A DNA stretch of 64,000 nt from Saprospiraceae bacterium. Lineage in GTDB: Bacteria; Bacteroidota; Bacteroidia; Chitinophagales; Saprospiraceae. The notes under the pieces are model-generated. The model had not been told where the DNA came from. It was given only the letters and a program-made list of their open reading frames with translations, and did no database searches. How positions within the stretch are numbered: the stretch's first letter is position 1; each line of letters starts with the position of its first letter. The translations under genes and the position numbers were made by a program. The stretch lies in NCBI GenBank assembly GCA_013001595.1, contig JABDMH010000063.1:50555-114554 (forward strand). Reading direction: 5' to 3'. Below, piece by piece: positions 8,802-17,848 of this stretch.

Positions 8802-9566
8802 ATGTACGCTAATCGTTTGCTAATCTTCATATTATTGTGCTCAGTGTCATCTCTGATGGCTCAAGACAAGCAGTTCAATGTCCTACTATTTACTAAAACT
8901 GCTGGTTTTCACCATACTTCAATTAACGAGGGTGTAAATGCACTTCGAAAATTGGCTGATAAGCATCACTTCTCTCTTAGTTGGCACGAATCAGCTTCAG
9001 AATTTACCGATGACCACCTAAAGAACTATGACGTAATTGTTTTTCTCAACACAACCGAAGACATACTAGATGATGAACAACAGGGCGCAATGGAACGGTT
9101 CATTCGTTCGGGGAAAGGATTTGTTGGAATCCATAGCGCTGCAGATACGGAATATAATTGGCCCTGGTACACGAAAATGGTTGGCCACATGTTTAAAATT
9201 CATCCTGCGATACAAACGGCCAAGCTGAGGGTAGTAGACAGTAATTTTCCTGGCCTGGAAACCATGCCGGCCAGCAGAGTTTGGACCGATGAATGGTATG
9301 AATATTCACCAGCAACAATCGATGATTTAAATTACCTCATTACCGTGGATGAAGACACCTTCGATCCAGAAGTACAATGGGGAGACAACATTGGCAAAGG
9401 TATGGGAGATTTTCACCCCATTGCCTGGTACCACGAATACGACGGTGGCAGGGCTTTTTACTCTGGTCTTGGCCATGTACCGAGCACCTATTCCGATGCG
9501 ATTTTCTTGGATCACCTTTATGGCGGCATCTGGTGGGCTGCGACAGGAAAAGGCATCGACTATTAA
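8802..9566 (+). CDS. exported ThuA-like protein
   Basis: Glutamine-amidotransferase-like fold of the ThuA family, about 254 residues with a signal peptide ending SSLMAQ. Typical marks: VLLFTKTAGFHHTSI at the N-terminus, FVGIHSAADTEYNWPWY in the middle, GHMFKIHP and the C-terminal FHPIAWYHEYDGGRAFYSGLGH. ThuA proteins are linked to disaccharide use, including 3-keto sugar metabolism, and in Bacteroidota occur beside GMC oxidoreductases, as here. It sits 15 nt before the next gene. The molecular reaction is not established. Confidence 0.85.
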   Translation: MYANRLLIFILLCSVSSLMAQDKQFNVLLFTKTAGFHHTSINEGVNALRKLADKHHFSLSWHESASEFTDDHLKNYDVIVFLNTTEDILDDEQQGAMERFIRSGKGFVGIHSAADTEYNWPWYTKMVGHMFKIHPAIQTAKLRVVDSNFPGLETMPASRVWTDEWYEYSPATIDDLNYLITVDEDTFDPEVQWGDNIGKGMGDFHPIAWYHEYDGGRAFYSGLGHVPSTYSDAIFLDHLYGGIWWAATGKGIDY

Positions 9567-9581
9567 TTCAAATTGATTTTT

Positions 9582-10103
9582 ATGGCGAATAGAAGAGAGG
9601 CTTTGCGGAATCTGGTACTGGCAGCTGCTGGAATATCCCTTTTTCCAGCATGCGACTTTGAGCAAGTGCCTATATACAGTCGAATTCCATTAGCGAAAAA
9701 ACAATATCGAACCCTTGAGCAGCTGACACAAAATTTGTTGCCCACGGAGGGGATTCCAGTGGAAACACCAGAACGGACAGTAGATTACCTGTTGACCGTA
9801 TTAAATGATTGCCATACAGATAAGGACTTGCAAAAGTTCTTGACTGGATTTAGTGAATTTGAAGAGTATGTTGCATCAGAGGTAAAACAAAAACTGGCTA
9901 AACTGGAGCCAGCAGAAGTCGAAAACCTGCTTGATTACCTCGCTGAATCACCAGACCGATCAAAGAAGTTGGAGCACTTTTACGATACCACCAAGCAGCT
10001 TACAGTACAACACTTCACCACCTCCGAATATTTTCTCAAGAATTACCTCGATTTCGAATTTGCGCCAGCTAGATACCTGGGCTGTGTGGATATTTCGGTA
10101 TAA
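9582..10103 (+). CDS. gluconate 2-dehydrogenase subunit 3-like protein, Tat lipoprotein
   Basis: Small partner subunit of membrane-bound GMC dehydrogenases, 173 residues from ATG 9582. The N-terminus MANRREALRN is a twin-arginine signal and FPAC provides a lipobox, so it should be a folded, lipid-anchored periplasmic protein. The body (about 40-173) is all-helical with LEQLTQNLLPTEG, the signature region of the family. The gene is 14 nt upstream of its expected catalytic partner. A cytochrome c third subunit, often part of the complex, is not present in the immediate operon. Confidence 0.85.
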   Translation: MANRREALRNLVLAAAGISLFPACDFEQVPIYSRIPLAKKQYRTLEQLTQNLLPTEGIPVETPERTVDYLLTVLNDCHTDKDLQKFLTGFSEFEEYVASEVKQKLAKLEPAEVENLLDYLAESPDRSKKLEHFYDTTKQLTVQHFTTSEYFLKNYLDFEFAPARYLGCVDISV

Positions 10104-10117
10104 ATAAAAACTCCTTC

Positions 10118-11815
10118 ATGTCTGATAACAATCACCATTTTGATGCCATTGTAGTTGGAGCCGGCATGACCGGAGCTTGGGCTGCAAAAGAATTTTGTGA
10201 CGCTGGACTAAAAACATTGTTGCTAGAACGTGGCCGTGATGTGAAACACCAACGTGATTATCCTACTACACATATGCAGCCCTGGGATTTTAAGCATCGG
10301 GGGCGGGTGCCAGACATTGAAAAAGAAAAAAACCCGGTGATCCATCGCTGCTACGCCTATCGGGAAGATGCAAAGCACTTTTTTGTCAAAGATGAGGAAC
10401 ATCCCTATGTGCAAGAAAAACCTTTCGACTGGATTCGAGGATATCAAGTCGGAGGAAGATCTATTATGTGGGCAAGGCAAACTCAACGATGGAGTGAGTT
10501 TGACTTCGAGGGTCCCGCAAGAGATGGCTTTGCAGTGGATTGGCCGATTCGGTACAAAGATATAGACCCTTGGTATAGTAGAGTAGAAAAATTTATTGGG
10601 GTCTCCGGAAGCAAGGATGGCATTGACACCTTACCAGATGGAGAATTTCTCAAGCCATGGGATTTAAATTGTGTCGAAAAGCATTTTCAAAAAAGCGTGC
10701 AAGATCAGTTTACTGATCGGCATGTGATTTATGGAAGGTGTGCTCATTTGACTGAAATGAAAGACATCTTTAAAAAACAAGGTAGGGTACTCTGTCAAAA
10801 TCGGCGTATTTGTCAACGCGGGTGTCCCTACGGTGGATATTTTAGTGCAAACTCAACCCTAATTCCTTGGGCTGAAAAAACTGGAAACTTAACATTACGT
10901 GCAGATTCGGTTGTGCATTCCATTATCTATGACGAAGAATCAAATCGAGCTTCCGGTGTACGAATTATCGATGCCCATTCCAAAGAGAGTACTTCTTATT
11001 TTGCTAAGGTCATCTTCGTCAATGCAGGCACACTGAATACGAATTTGGTGCTACTCAATTCAACATCATCCCGTTTTCCAAATGGACTGGGAAATGATAA
11101 TGGCCTGCTGGGTAAATACGTGGCTTTCCATAATTATCGAGCAAAAATTACCGCAGAACATGGTGGTCATTCCAACTACAAAACGGAGGGCACTAGGCCT
11201 ACCAATGCCTACATCCCTCGCTTTCGAAATGTATACAAACAAGAGACAGATTTTCTAAGAGGTTATGCCTGTACATTTGGAGCCAGCCGAAGCAAGTTGG
11301 TAGATGCTGATGGACATGGGCAGGATCTGATGGAAGGATTGCTCAGCACTAAGAAATATGGTCCATGGCGGGTTAGATCTGGATTTATGGGTGAAACCAT
11401 ACCCAAAGAGGATAGTACTGTTTCCCTCGATGAAAACTTAAAAGACCCTTGGGGCATCCCTCAGCTAAAAGTATCCATGTACCACGATGACAATGATGAA
11501 AAAATGATCAAAGACTTTTTCGAACAATATACCGACATGTATAAAAAAGCTGGATTCACCGACATTAAGACGCGAGATACGGGACAAGCACCCGGCCTGG
11601 ACATTCATGAAATGGGAGGTGTACGTATGGGGCATGATTCTGAGACCTCGCTGCTCAACAGTTGGAATCAAATGCATGCTTGCAAAAACGTGTATGTCAC
11701 TGATGGTGCCTGTATGACCTCCGTGTCCACGCAAAATCCATCGTTAACTTTTTTAGCCCTAACGGCTAGAGCTGCAGACCATGCAATTGAGTCACTAAAA
11801 AAAGACGTCATCTGA
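10118..11815 (+). CDS. GMC-family FAD oxidoreductase (catalytic subunit)
   Basis: Flavin-dependent sugar or alcohol dehydrogenase, 565 residues. The FAD-binding loop is VVGAGMTG (about 12-19), followed by LLLERGRD; the family segment GGRSIMWARQTQRWSEFDF lies near 112-130. The C-terminal active-site part contains HEMGGVRMG and VSTQNPSLTFLALTARAADH. It has no signal of its own, so it is probably carried across the membrane by the Tat signal of the subunit encoded just upstream. Members paired with subunit 3 are proposed to oxidise sugar hydroxyls, including C3 of glycosides; the substrate here is unknown. Confidence 0.88.
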   Translation: MSDNNHHFDAIVVGAGMTGAWAAKEFCDAGLKTLLLERGRDVKHQRDYPTTHMQPWDFKHRGRVPDIEKEKNPVIHRCYAYREDAKHFFVKDEEHPYVQEKPFDWIRGYQVGGRSIMWARQTQRWSEFDFEGPARDGFAVDWPIRYKDIDPWYSRVEKFIGVSGSKDGIDTLPDGEFLKPWDLNCVEKHFQKSVQDQFTDRHVIYGRCAHLTEMKDIFKKQGRVLCQNRRICQRGCPYGGYFSANSTLIPWAEKTGNLTLRADSVVHSIIYDEESNRASGVRIIDAHSKESTSYFAKVIFVNAGTLNTNLVLLNSTSSRFPNGLGNDNGLLGKYVAFHNYRAKITAEHGGHSNYKTEGTRPTNAYIPRFRNVYKQETDFLRGYACTFGASRSKLVDADGHGQDLMEGLLSTKKYGPWRVRSGFMGETIPKEDSTVSLDENLKDPWGIPQLKVSMYHDDNDEKMIKDFFEQYTDMYKKAGFTDIKTRDTGQAPGLDIHEMGGVRMGHDSETSLLNSWNQMHACKNVYVTDGACMTSVSTQNPSLTFLALTARAADHAIESLKKDVI

Positions 11816-11884
11816 CGAAACTGACGCTTGCTTCCCGAACTGCCTGGGATATTTCTTAAATCGCTTGCTCTCAGTTTCGTTTTG
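11815..11884 (+). terminator. 10-bp inverted repeat just after the GMC gene
   Basis: ACGAAACTGA at 11815-11824 pairs perfectly with TCAGTTTCGT at 11871-11880, followed by TTTGG. The 46-nt interior contains a second TCCC...GGGA pairing. It begins at the GMC stop codon, so it may end or weaken the upstream transcript before the FAD oxidoreductase gene. The rest of the gap to 12048 shows nothing recognisable. Confidence 0.45.
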
Positions 11885-12048
11885 GAAGGGGGATCCGGGA
11901 GCCAACCAGTGGTTGTAAAAGGAAGTTCCAAATAAGCTATTTGCCAAGCACAGGTCCTGAAAGTATCCTAGCGTCCACTAAGGCAGACAATTCAGCTTTA
12001 GCTGCTTAAGTGGTCTCCTTTGCTAAATTGATTCCTTATATTCAAGAC

Positions 12049-13398
12049 ATGACAGCCCGAAGGAAATTTCTAAAAACCAGTGCTTGGTTGACGGCAGCCT
12101 CACCGATGTCATCACTCTCCCTAATAAGTAATCAACATGATGCAGGCACCTTTCAGGAACCCATGCGTGATGTACCCATTATCAAAGATACTGATGTCAT
12201 TGTCTGTGGTGGAGGGCCTGCAGGTGTAGCTGCGGCCATCCGATCCGCCCGATCAGGAGCGAAAACTACATTGATTGAAATGTATGGTTGCCTTGGTGGA
12301 GTTTGGACTGTTGGCCTATTGAGCAACATCATCGATTATCAGGATAAACCTGGGATCATGAAAGAGCTAGTCAATAAATTAAATGCCAATAATGCGCAAT
12401 ATTCTGCCAAGGTATATGATGCCGAATTAATGAAACTGTTGCTGGATGAAATGTGCGTTGAGGCTGGGGTCGAAATCAGATTCCATACTAGAGTAGTGGC
12501 GGCCTATCGAAACAAGACAAACCGGTTAGAACACATCATTACGGAAAGCTTTTCGGGAAGAGAAGCGTGGAAAGCCAACATATTCATCGATGCGACTGGT
12601 AATGGAGAACTAAGTGCACAGGCGGGATGTGGTTTCCAAATGGGACATCCAGAGACGGGAAAAACACAACCCGGCTCTCTGATGGCAATCTTGACTGGTT
12701 TGGATCAAGACCGTATTGTTAATGAAGGTTTTACAGGAAGAAGAGGATATGCCACAGAAGAAGGTAAAAAAGCATTTTGGAAGGAAATTAAGCGCGCCGG
12801 CAACAAGGCCAGTTACACAATGCCTACGTTGTTTACCATACGTCCCGGATTGGTAGCCATGATGGCCAATCATCAATATGGGATGTCAGCCACCAACGCG
12901 CATGACATTACCAAAGCCACAATCGAAGGGCGAAAAGAAATAAACCAAATTACCAATAGACTCCGCGATCTGGGAGGAGTATGGAAAGATGTCAGGATAG
13001 TGGCTACAGGAGCGCAGATCGGTATTCGTGAAGGACGAAGGATCAAGGGTCGCTATACCCTTACTGCCGATGATTTAATGCAGGGAGCTAGATTTGAAGA
13101 TGCTGTCTGCAGAGTAAATTTCAACGTTGATGTGCACTCTTTGGATAAGAAATCGGGAGGAGCTTACGGGACTCATTCCGTGCGAGCGAAGCCGTATGAC
13201 ATCCCACTTCGGTCGTTGATAGCTGCAGATGTAGATGGATTGATGATGGCAGGGAGATGTATCAGTGGTGATTTTTTTGCACATGCCAGCTACCGTGTCA
13301 CCGGTAATGCGGTCGCTATGGGAGAAGCCGCTGGACAAGTAGCCGCTCAGGCAGTAGCTACCCATAAATTGCCTCACGAAATAACTTACTTACCATAA
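12049..13398 (+). CDS. FAD-dependent oxidoreductase, Tat-exported
   Basis: Exported flavoprotein of 449 residues of the FAD_oxidored type often mis-labelled xanthan lyase. ATG 12049 gives a clear Tat signal (ARRKFLKTSAWLTAA); the longer GTG start at 12010 is rejected. The Rossmann loop is VIVCGGGPAGVAAAI, then TLIEMYGCLGGVWTVGLL; a DATGNGELSAQAGC motif lies mid-protein and VDGLMMAGRCISGDFFAHASYRV (split here as AGRCISG and ASYRVTGN) near the C-terminus. Substrate unknown. It precedes four further exported proteins on the same strand with short gaps, so is probably part of one operon. Confidence 0.85.
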   Translation: MTARRKFLKTSAWLTAASPMSSLSLISNQHDAGTFQEPMRDVPIIKDTDVIVCGGGPAGVAAAIRSARSGAKTTLIEMYGCLGGVWTVGLLSNIIDYQDKPGIMKELVNKLNANNAQYSAKVYDAELMKLLLDEMCVEAGVEIRFHTRVVAAYRNKTNRLEHIITESFSGREAWKANIFIDATGNGELSAQAGCGFQMGHPETGKTQPGSLMAILTGLDQDRIVNEGFTGRRGYATEEGKKAFWKEIKRAGNKASYTMPTLFTIRPGLVAMMANHQYGMSATNAHDITKATIEGRKEINQITNRLRDLGGVWKDVRIVATGAQIGIREGRRIKGRYTLTADDLMQGARFEDAVCRVNFNVDVHSLDKKSGGAYGTHSVRAKPYDIPLRSLIAADVDGLMMAGRCISGDFFAHASYRVTGNAVAMGEAAGQVAAQAVATHKLPHEITYLP

Positions 13399-13422
13399 AT
13401 AAGATAACGTTATCGATGTCAT

Positions 13423-14688
13423 ATGGAAAGAAGAATTTTCATCAAGAAGTCCTCCAGCCTAACCATTGGTGCAGGTTACTTCGCCACCCTAAGATCAATC
13501 ATTGATGATGCCGCCCGTCATAGAAGAAAAAACCTACTGCTGTGCTCATCGTGGCAAACGATCAATATTGGAGATATCGCTCATACACCTGGTGTCTTAG
13601 CCCTTTGCGAAAAATATTTGCCTGATGTGGATGTGACGCTGTGGCCCAGCGACGTGGGACGTGGAGTAAAGGAAATGCTTATGAACCGTTTTCCTAAACT
13701 GACCATTCTCGATCCCCAGGAAACCACTTCAATTTCTTCAGCTTTCGAAAAAGCAGATTTCCTACTACACGGCTCAGGCCCATACCTCGTGGGTACCAGA
13801 AAGTTAGTGCAGTGGGTCCGTGAAACAGGTAAACCTTATGGTGTCTACGGCATTAGCTTGCCAAAGGAAAAAGCCACGGAGCAAGTAATCGAACTGCTTA
13901 ATGGCGCCAACTTTGTATTCTTTCGCGATTCCGTCTCTCTTGAATTTGCCAAGGAGCTTGATCTAAAAGTACCCATCAAAGAGTTTGGACCTGACGGTGC
14001 TTTCGCGGTCGATGTGCGAAATGACCAAGCCGCAGAAACATTCATACGAAAACATGATTTATCAGTAGGTCAGTTCTTCTGCGTCATTCCTCGTTATCGT
14101 AAAACTCCGGAGTGGAGAATTCCGAGTAAAAAGAAACCGGTAGATCATCAATGGGAAAAAATTATTGAAGAACAAGCAACAGTTGACCTAAAACCATACC
14201 GAGAAGCAATCACACGAGTAATCAGAGAGACGCCAATGAAGGTGTTGATTTGTCCGGAAGACATGACCCAAATGAGACTCGGCAAAGAACATCTCTATGA
14301 TCCACTCCCTGAGGATGTGAAAAAAAGGGTAGTACTGCGCGAAGAGTTTTGGTTGACCGATGAAGCGCTTAGTACCTATATTAGATCCGCAGGACTTTTC
14401 GGGCTAGAGATGCATTCACCGATCATGTGCATCGGCAATGGAGTACCTGCGCTCGTTGGGAGATTCAAGGAGCAAACCACTAAAGGCTTCATGTGGAAGG
14501 ATATTGGCCTCAGTGAATGGCTATTTGATAGTGATACCACATTTGACCTCGAACAGCTGATACCAACAATATTGTGGTTGGCAAATCATCCTACTGCAGC
14601 CAAGAAAAAGGCAGCGGAAGCTCAACGGATCGTGCAACGAAGACAATCACAGACCATGCAAGTTTTAAGAAATGAATTGTACGCATAA
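13423..14688 (+). CDS. polysaccharide pyruvyl transferase-like protein with Tat-like signal
   Basis: 421 residues resembling the polysaccharide pyruvyl transferase/CsaB family: two Rossmann-like halves, an early NIGDIAHTPGV segment, FLLHGSGPYLVG, then FFRDSVSLEFAKEL and a C-terminal GLEMHSPIMCIGNGVPALVGRF. Known members act in the cytoplasm on nucleotide- or lipid-linked sugars with phosphoenolpyruvate. Here the N-terminus, MERRIFIKKSSSLTIGAG, looks like a twin-arginine signal, which would put the protein in the periplasm, where phosphoenolpyruvate is absent. It may therefore do something other than pyruvylation. Preceded by the palindrome GATAACGTTATC at 13403-13414; overlaps the next gene by 17 nt if that one starts at 14672. 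Confidence 0.75.
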   Translation: MERRIFIKKSSSLTIGAGYFATLRSIIDDAARHRRKNLLLCSSWQTINIGDIAHTPGVLALCEKYLPDVDVTLWPSDVGRGVKEMLMNRFPKLTILDPQETTSISSAFEKADFLLHGSGPYLVGTRKLVQWVRETGKPYGVYGISLPKEKATEQVIELLNGANFVFFRDSVSLEFAKELDLKVPIKEFGPDGAFAVDVRNDQAAETFIRKHDLSVGQFFCVIPRYRKTPEWRIPSKKKPVDHQWEKIIEEQATVDLKPYREAITRVIRETPMKVLICPEDMTQMRLGKEHLYDPLPEDVKKRVVLREEFWLTDEALSTYIRSAGLFGLEMHSPIMCIGNGVPALVGRFKEQTTKGFMWKDIGLSEWLFDSDTTFDLEQLIPTILWLANHPTAAKKKAAEAQRIVQRRQSQTMQVLRNELYA

Positions 14689-16555
14689 AATGAAGCTGAG
14701 ACACCCAACAATTATACATTGCTTGTACGGATTATGCATCCTATTGCTTTGCTCTTTTGTATTGGCATGTTCGCACGACACACAGATCATTCATGTCTCA
14801 ACGACAGGGAATGACCAGAACTTTGGAAGTAGTTCAGAGCCACTGGCGTCAGTCAAGCGCGCGATTGAATTGGCGGCAGATATGTTAACCGAGGATGATG
14901 CACGAGCGGTCACCATTAAAGTATCCGCGGGTATCCACCAAATTACATCTGAACTCGAACTCAGCTCAGATCAGCTACCTCTTGATAAGAATCAGTTGAG
15001 TTTTGAAGGTGACACAAAGGGAGGAACCATACTATCTGGTGGAATAGTTATCGATGACTGGAAGAAAGGTAACGATGGACTCTATTGGTCTGATGTTCCA
15101 GCACCTATCATGAATGTGCGAGAATTATTTATTGATGATAGGAGGGCAACCAGGGCGCGACACCCAAATAAGGATTACCTCAGGGCAGCACAAGTCGGAG
15201 CAGATAAACGCACACATATTTTCTACAGTGAGGGAGATTTCCCCATTCCTAAAGAAACATCACAGACAGAATTGATCTTACTGCATGATTGGTCTATTTC
15301 ACGTATAGCCCTCCGAGAGATAGATTTGCAAGAAGCTAAAATAACAGCCACCGATTCTATTGGTGCCAAGGTGCTGGACTTTTTCACGCTTGACAACTGG
15401 GAAAAGAAGCCTAGATATTTTCTAGAAAATGATGTCCAGTTTATCGATCTGCCATTCGAATGGATTTTTGACCAAACCAGGCAACAAATCGCCATCAAGC
15501 TACCTGAGAACACTTCCCCGAAAGACTTACGTATAGTGGTACCGATATCAGCAGGAATACTTAGGCTGAATGGCTCCCAGGATGATAAGCTCAGCAATGT
15601 GCATTTTAATAATATTCAATTTCAACATTCGGCATGGACCATCCCCAAGATGGGGTATGGAGGTATTCAGGCCACACATTTCGATCCTAGGCCTAATCTT
15701 GGCACGGGATGGTCAGTGGTTCCCGCTGCAGTCTACGCCACCTATATGGACAGTTGCACATTTAGTAACTGTTCTTTTGCCCATTTGGGTGGATCAGGGC
15801 TCTGGCTTGGAGAGGGCTGTAGCAATAATGTAGTTTCTAATTGTTTATTTAAAGACATTTCAGGAAATGGTATTATGATCGGCGAAGGTCGCGATCGGAA
15901 GATCGAGGACGCACCTTGGTGGCAACATGCTCCGGAGCAAGTAGCGAAAAACAACCTCATTGAAAAGTCTATCATTCGTGATTGTGGCAAGCAGTTTTTT
16001 GGTGCGGTTGGCATATGGTGTGGGTTGACGAGAGAAACTATAATTGAGGAAAACGAAATCTATAATTTACCATATACAGGCATATCGATCGGATGGATGT
16101 GGAACCCCACTCCCACTCCTGCTAAAAATAATATGGTTCAGGGCAATCACATTCACCACATTATGCATACCCTGAGTGATGGTGGAGGAATCTACATGCT
16201 CGGCCTGCAACCTGGCAGTAAATTACTCAACAACCTTATTCACGATGTAACCATCAATGTAGGTCGTGCAGAAAGCAATGGAATGTTTCTCGATGAAGGA
16301 ATCACCGATGTCCTGGTGGCGGATAACATCATTTATAACATTGCAAAATCTCCTATTAGATTTCACAAAGCAACAACCAATACTGTACGCGAAAATTACC
16401 TATTCTGTGGAAAGGAAATTCCTCCATTTAGGTACAACCGTACTGATTCCAACTTGATCGATCGGATCAATAATCGTATTTATCATAACCGCGATCCATC
16501 TTACACATCTTCACTGGAGGCCGCGCTTGAGGCTTTTCACAGCCGCACACAATAA
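14672..16555 (+). CDS. right-handed beta-helix lipoprotein, possibly GH141-like
   Basis: 627 residues (or 621 from ATG 14690) with a lipoprotein signal ending FVLAC (C33). After IIHVSTTGNDQNFGSSSEPL, a typical opening of these proteins, comes a sandwich insertion (about 100-300) and a parallel beta-helix (about 310-590) with FSNCSFAHLGGSGLWLG, NNLIEKSIIRDCG and GGGIYMLGLQPGS. This layout fits the beta-helix glycosidase group that includes GH141, though catalytic acids could not be verified. Its start overlaps the previous stop, implying translational coupling. A truncated gene of the same type lies at 33493. Confidence 0.72.
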   Translation: MNCTHKMKLRHPTIIHCLYGLCILLLCSFVLACSHDTQIIHVSTTGNDQNFGSSSEPLASVKRAIELAADMLTEDDARAVTIKVSAGIHQITSELELSSDQLPLDKNQLSFEGDTKGGTILSGGIVIDDWKKGNDGLYWSDVPAPIMNVRELFIDDRRATRARHPNKDYLRAAQVGADKRTHIFYSEGDFPIPKETSQTELILLHDWSISRIALREIDLQEAKITATDSIGAKVLDFFTLDNWEKKPRYFLENDVQFIDLPFEWIFDQTRQQIAIKLPENTSPKDLRIVVPISAGILRLNGSQDDKLSNVHFNNIQFQHSAWTIPKMGYGGIQATHFDPRPNLGTGWSVVPAAVYATYMDSCTFSNCSFAHLGGSGLWLGEGCSNNVVSNCLFKDISGNGIMIGEGRDRKIEDAPWWQHAPEQVAKNNLIEKSIIRDCGKQFFGAVGIWCGLTRETIIEENEIYNLPYTGISIGWMWNPTPTPAKNNMVQGNHIHHIMHTLSDGGGIYMLGLQPGSKLLNNLIHDVTINVGRAESNGMFLDEGITDVLVADNIIYNIAKSPIRFHKATTNTVRENYLFCGKEIPPFRYNRTDSNLIDRINNRIYHNRDPSYTSSLEAALEAFHSRTQ

Positions 16556-16653
16556 AAGATGCAGTTATGCGGTGGTGACCTCTATGATCAATGTCGATCT
16601 TCATTGTATATTACGCCAACGATTTCCCTACTGTCTTCAAATATCTCATCCGC

Positions 16654-17847
16654 ATGATTAGCCGCGTATTTTTCACCCTGATGGGAATTTTCTTGGCAGG
16701 TACTGCCATTGCACAACTTTCCTTTGCACCTCCCAAAGAAATCAGTGGAGGGACCATTTCTGGCATATCGGCCCTGGATGTTGCTGATTTTAATACTGAT
16801 GGATTGATGGATGTGGTCCTTTTCGAAGGTGGAGCACATGCTGAAGGACGAAACACACTCGCCTGGCTTGAACAAAAGCATTCTGGGAAGTGGGTCAAAC
16901 ATGATTTTGAGCAACTCCCAAATATGGATGACTTCATAGGGTCGGCAAAGTGCGGGGATGTCGATAACGACGGTGATCCAGATGTCGTATTCAGCAATGA
17001 TGGACACAGCAGTGGTCCAGTCAATGTCTATGTGCTCGAGAACAATGTAAACCAACCGGAAAAAATAAGATGGACTGTTCACTTAATATCAACCATTGAG
17101 GGATTTCATGCCAATGATATGCGTCTTGCTGACATCGATCGAGATGGAAAAATGGATGTGGTATTACGACACAAAGCACCTGAATCCCTGAAAGTGATCT
17201 TTCAAAACAGAATGGATCAATGGTCCACCAAAACAATATCCACGGGTCAGGCTGGTGAAGGTCTGGCAGTGGGCGATCTGAATGCAGACGGCTTAATCGA
17301 CATTTCTATGACCGGTCATTGGTACCTAACACCCTCAGATGCACGATCCGGAACGTACAAGAAATATGATATTGATGGTGGGTACAAGATGGTAAATAAG
17401 GCGACTAAGGAAAGTACCGGCGATATTGACGGAGATGGAAGATTGGACATCGTCCTTTCACCCGCTGAACATTTTAAGAAGTATGGTGGAGACAACCACG
17501 ACTTAGCGTGGTATCGCTGTCCACGAAAGCCGAAAAATAAATCGCGCTGGAAAAAATTCATCATCAAATCAAACTATAATAAGGCGCATTGTGCCAAGCT
17601 AGCGGATTTTGACAATGATGGCGATCTGGATATTTTGAGTGCAATCGCTTGGGACGATAGAGAAATAATCATCTATTTAAATGATCATGGAACTTTTGAT
17701 CGATCGATTCAAGTCGTTTCAGGTAAGGGCATTTATTCTGGGGCTGTGGCCGATATGGATGGTGATGGTGACCTGGACATCATCGGTGAAGAAAAATACT
17801 CCAAAGATGGTCATGCCTATTATTATGAGAATCTATTAATCAAATGA
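16654..17847 (+). CDS. secreted FG-GAP/VCBS repeat protein
   Basis: Exported protein of 397 residues; ATG 16654 is chosen because it gives a compact signal peptide (MISRVFFTLMGIFLAGTAIAQ), while ATG 16591 would add 21 residues. Seven D-x-D-G repeats, such as DVDNDGDPDVV, DIDGDGRLDIV and DMDGDGDLDII, suggest a single seven-bladed propeller with calcium sites. No T9SS sorting domain is present, so it is probably periplasmic. It ends 1 nt before the next gene. Such proteins in sugar-utilisation loci may bind or act on glycans; function unknown. Confidence 0.8.
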   Translation: MISRVFFTLMGIFLAGTAIAQLSFAPPKEISGGTISGISALDVADFNTDGLMDVVLFEGGAHAEGRNTLAWLEQKHSGKWVKHDFEQLPNMDDFIGSAKCGDVDNDGDPDVVFSNDGHSSGPVNVYVLENNVNQPEKIRWTVHLISTIEGFHANDMRLADIDRDGKMDVVLRHKAPESLKVIFQNRMDQWSTKTISTGQAGEGLAVGDLNADGLIDISMTGHWYLTPSDARSGTYKKYDIDGGYKMVNKATKESTGDIDGDGRLDIVLSPAEHFKKYGGDNHDLAWYRCPRKPKNKSRWKKFIIKSNYNKAHCAKLADFDNDGDLDILSAIAWDDREIIIYLNDHGTFDRSIQVVSGKGIYSGAVADMDGDGDLDIIGEEKYSKDGHAYYYENLLIK

Positions 17848-17848
17848 T

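Noticed and set aside
13403..13414. Palindrome GATAACGTTATC as a LacI-type operator
   Set aside because: Short, no LacI-family gene in the window, and the similar TTATCGATAA at 33434 has a different centre; kept only as a note.
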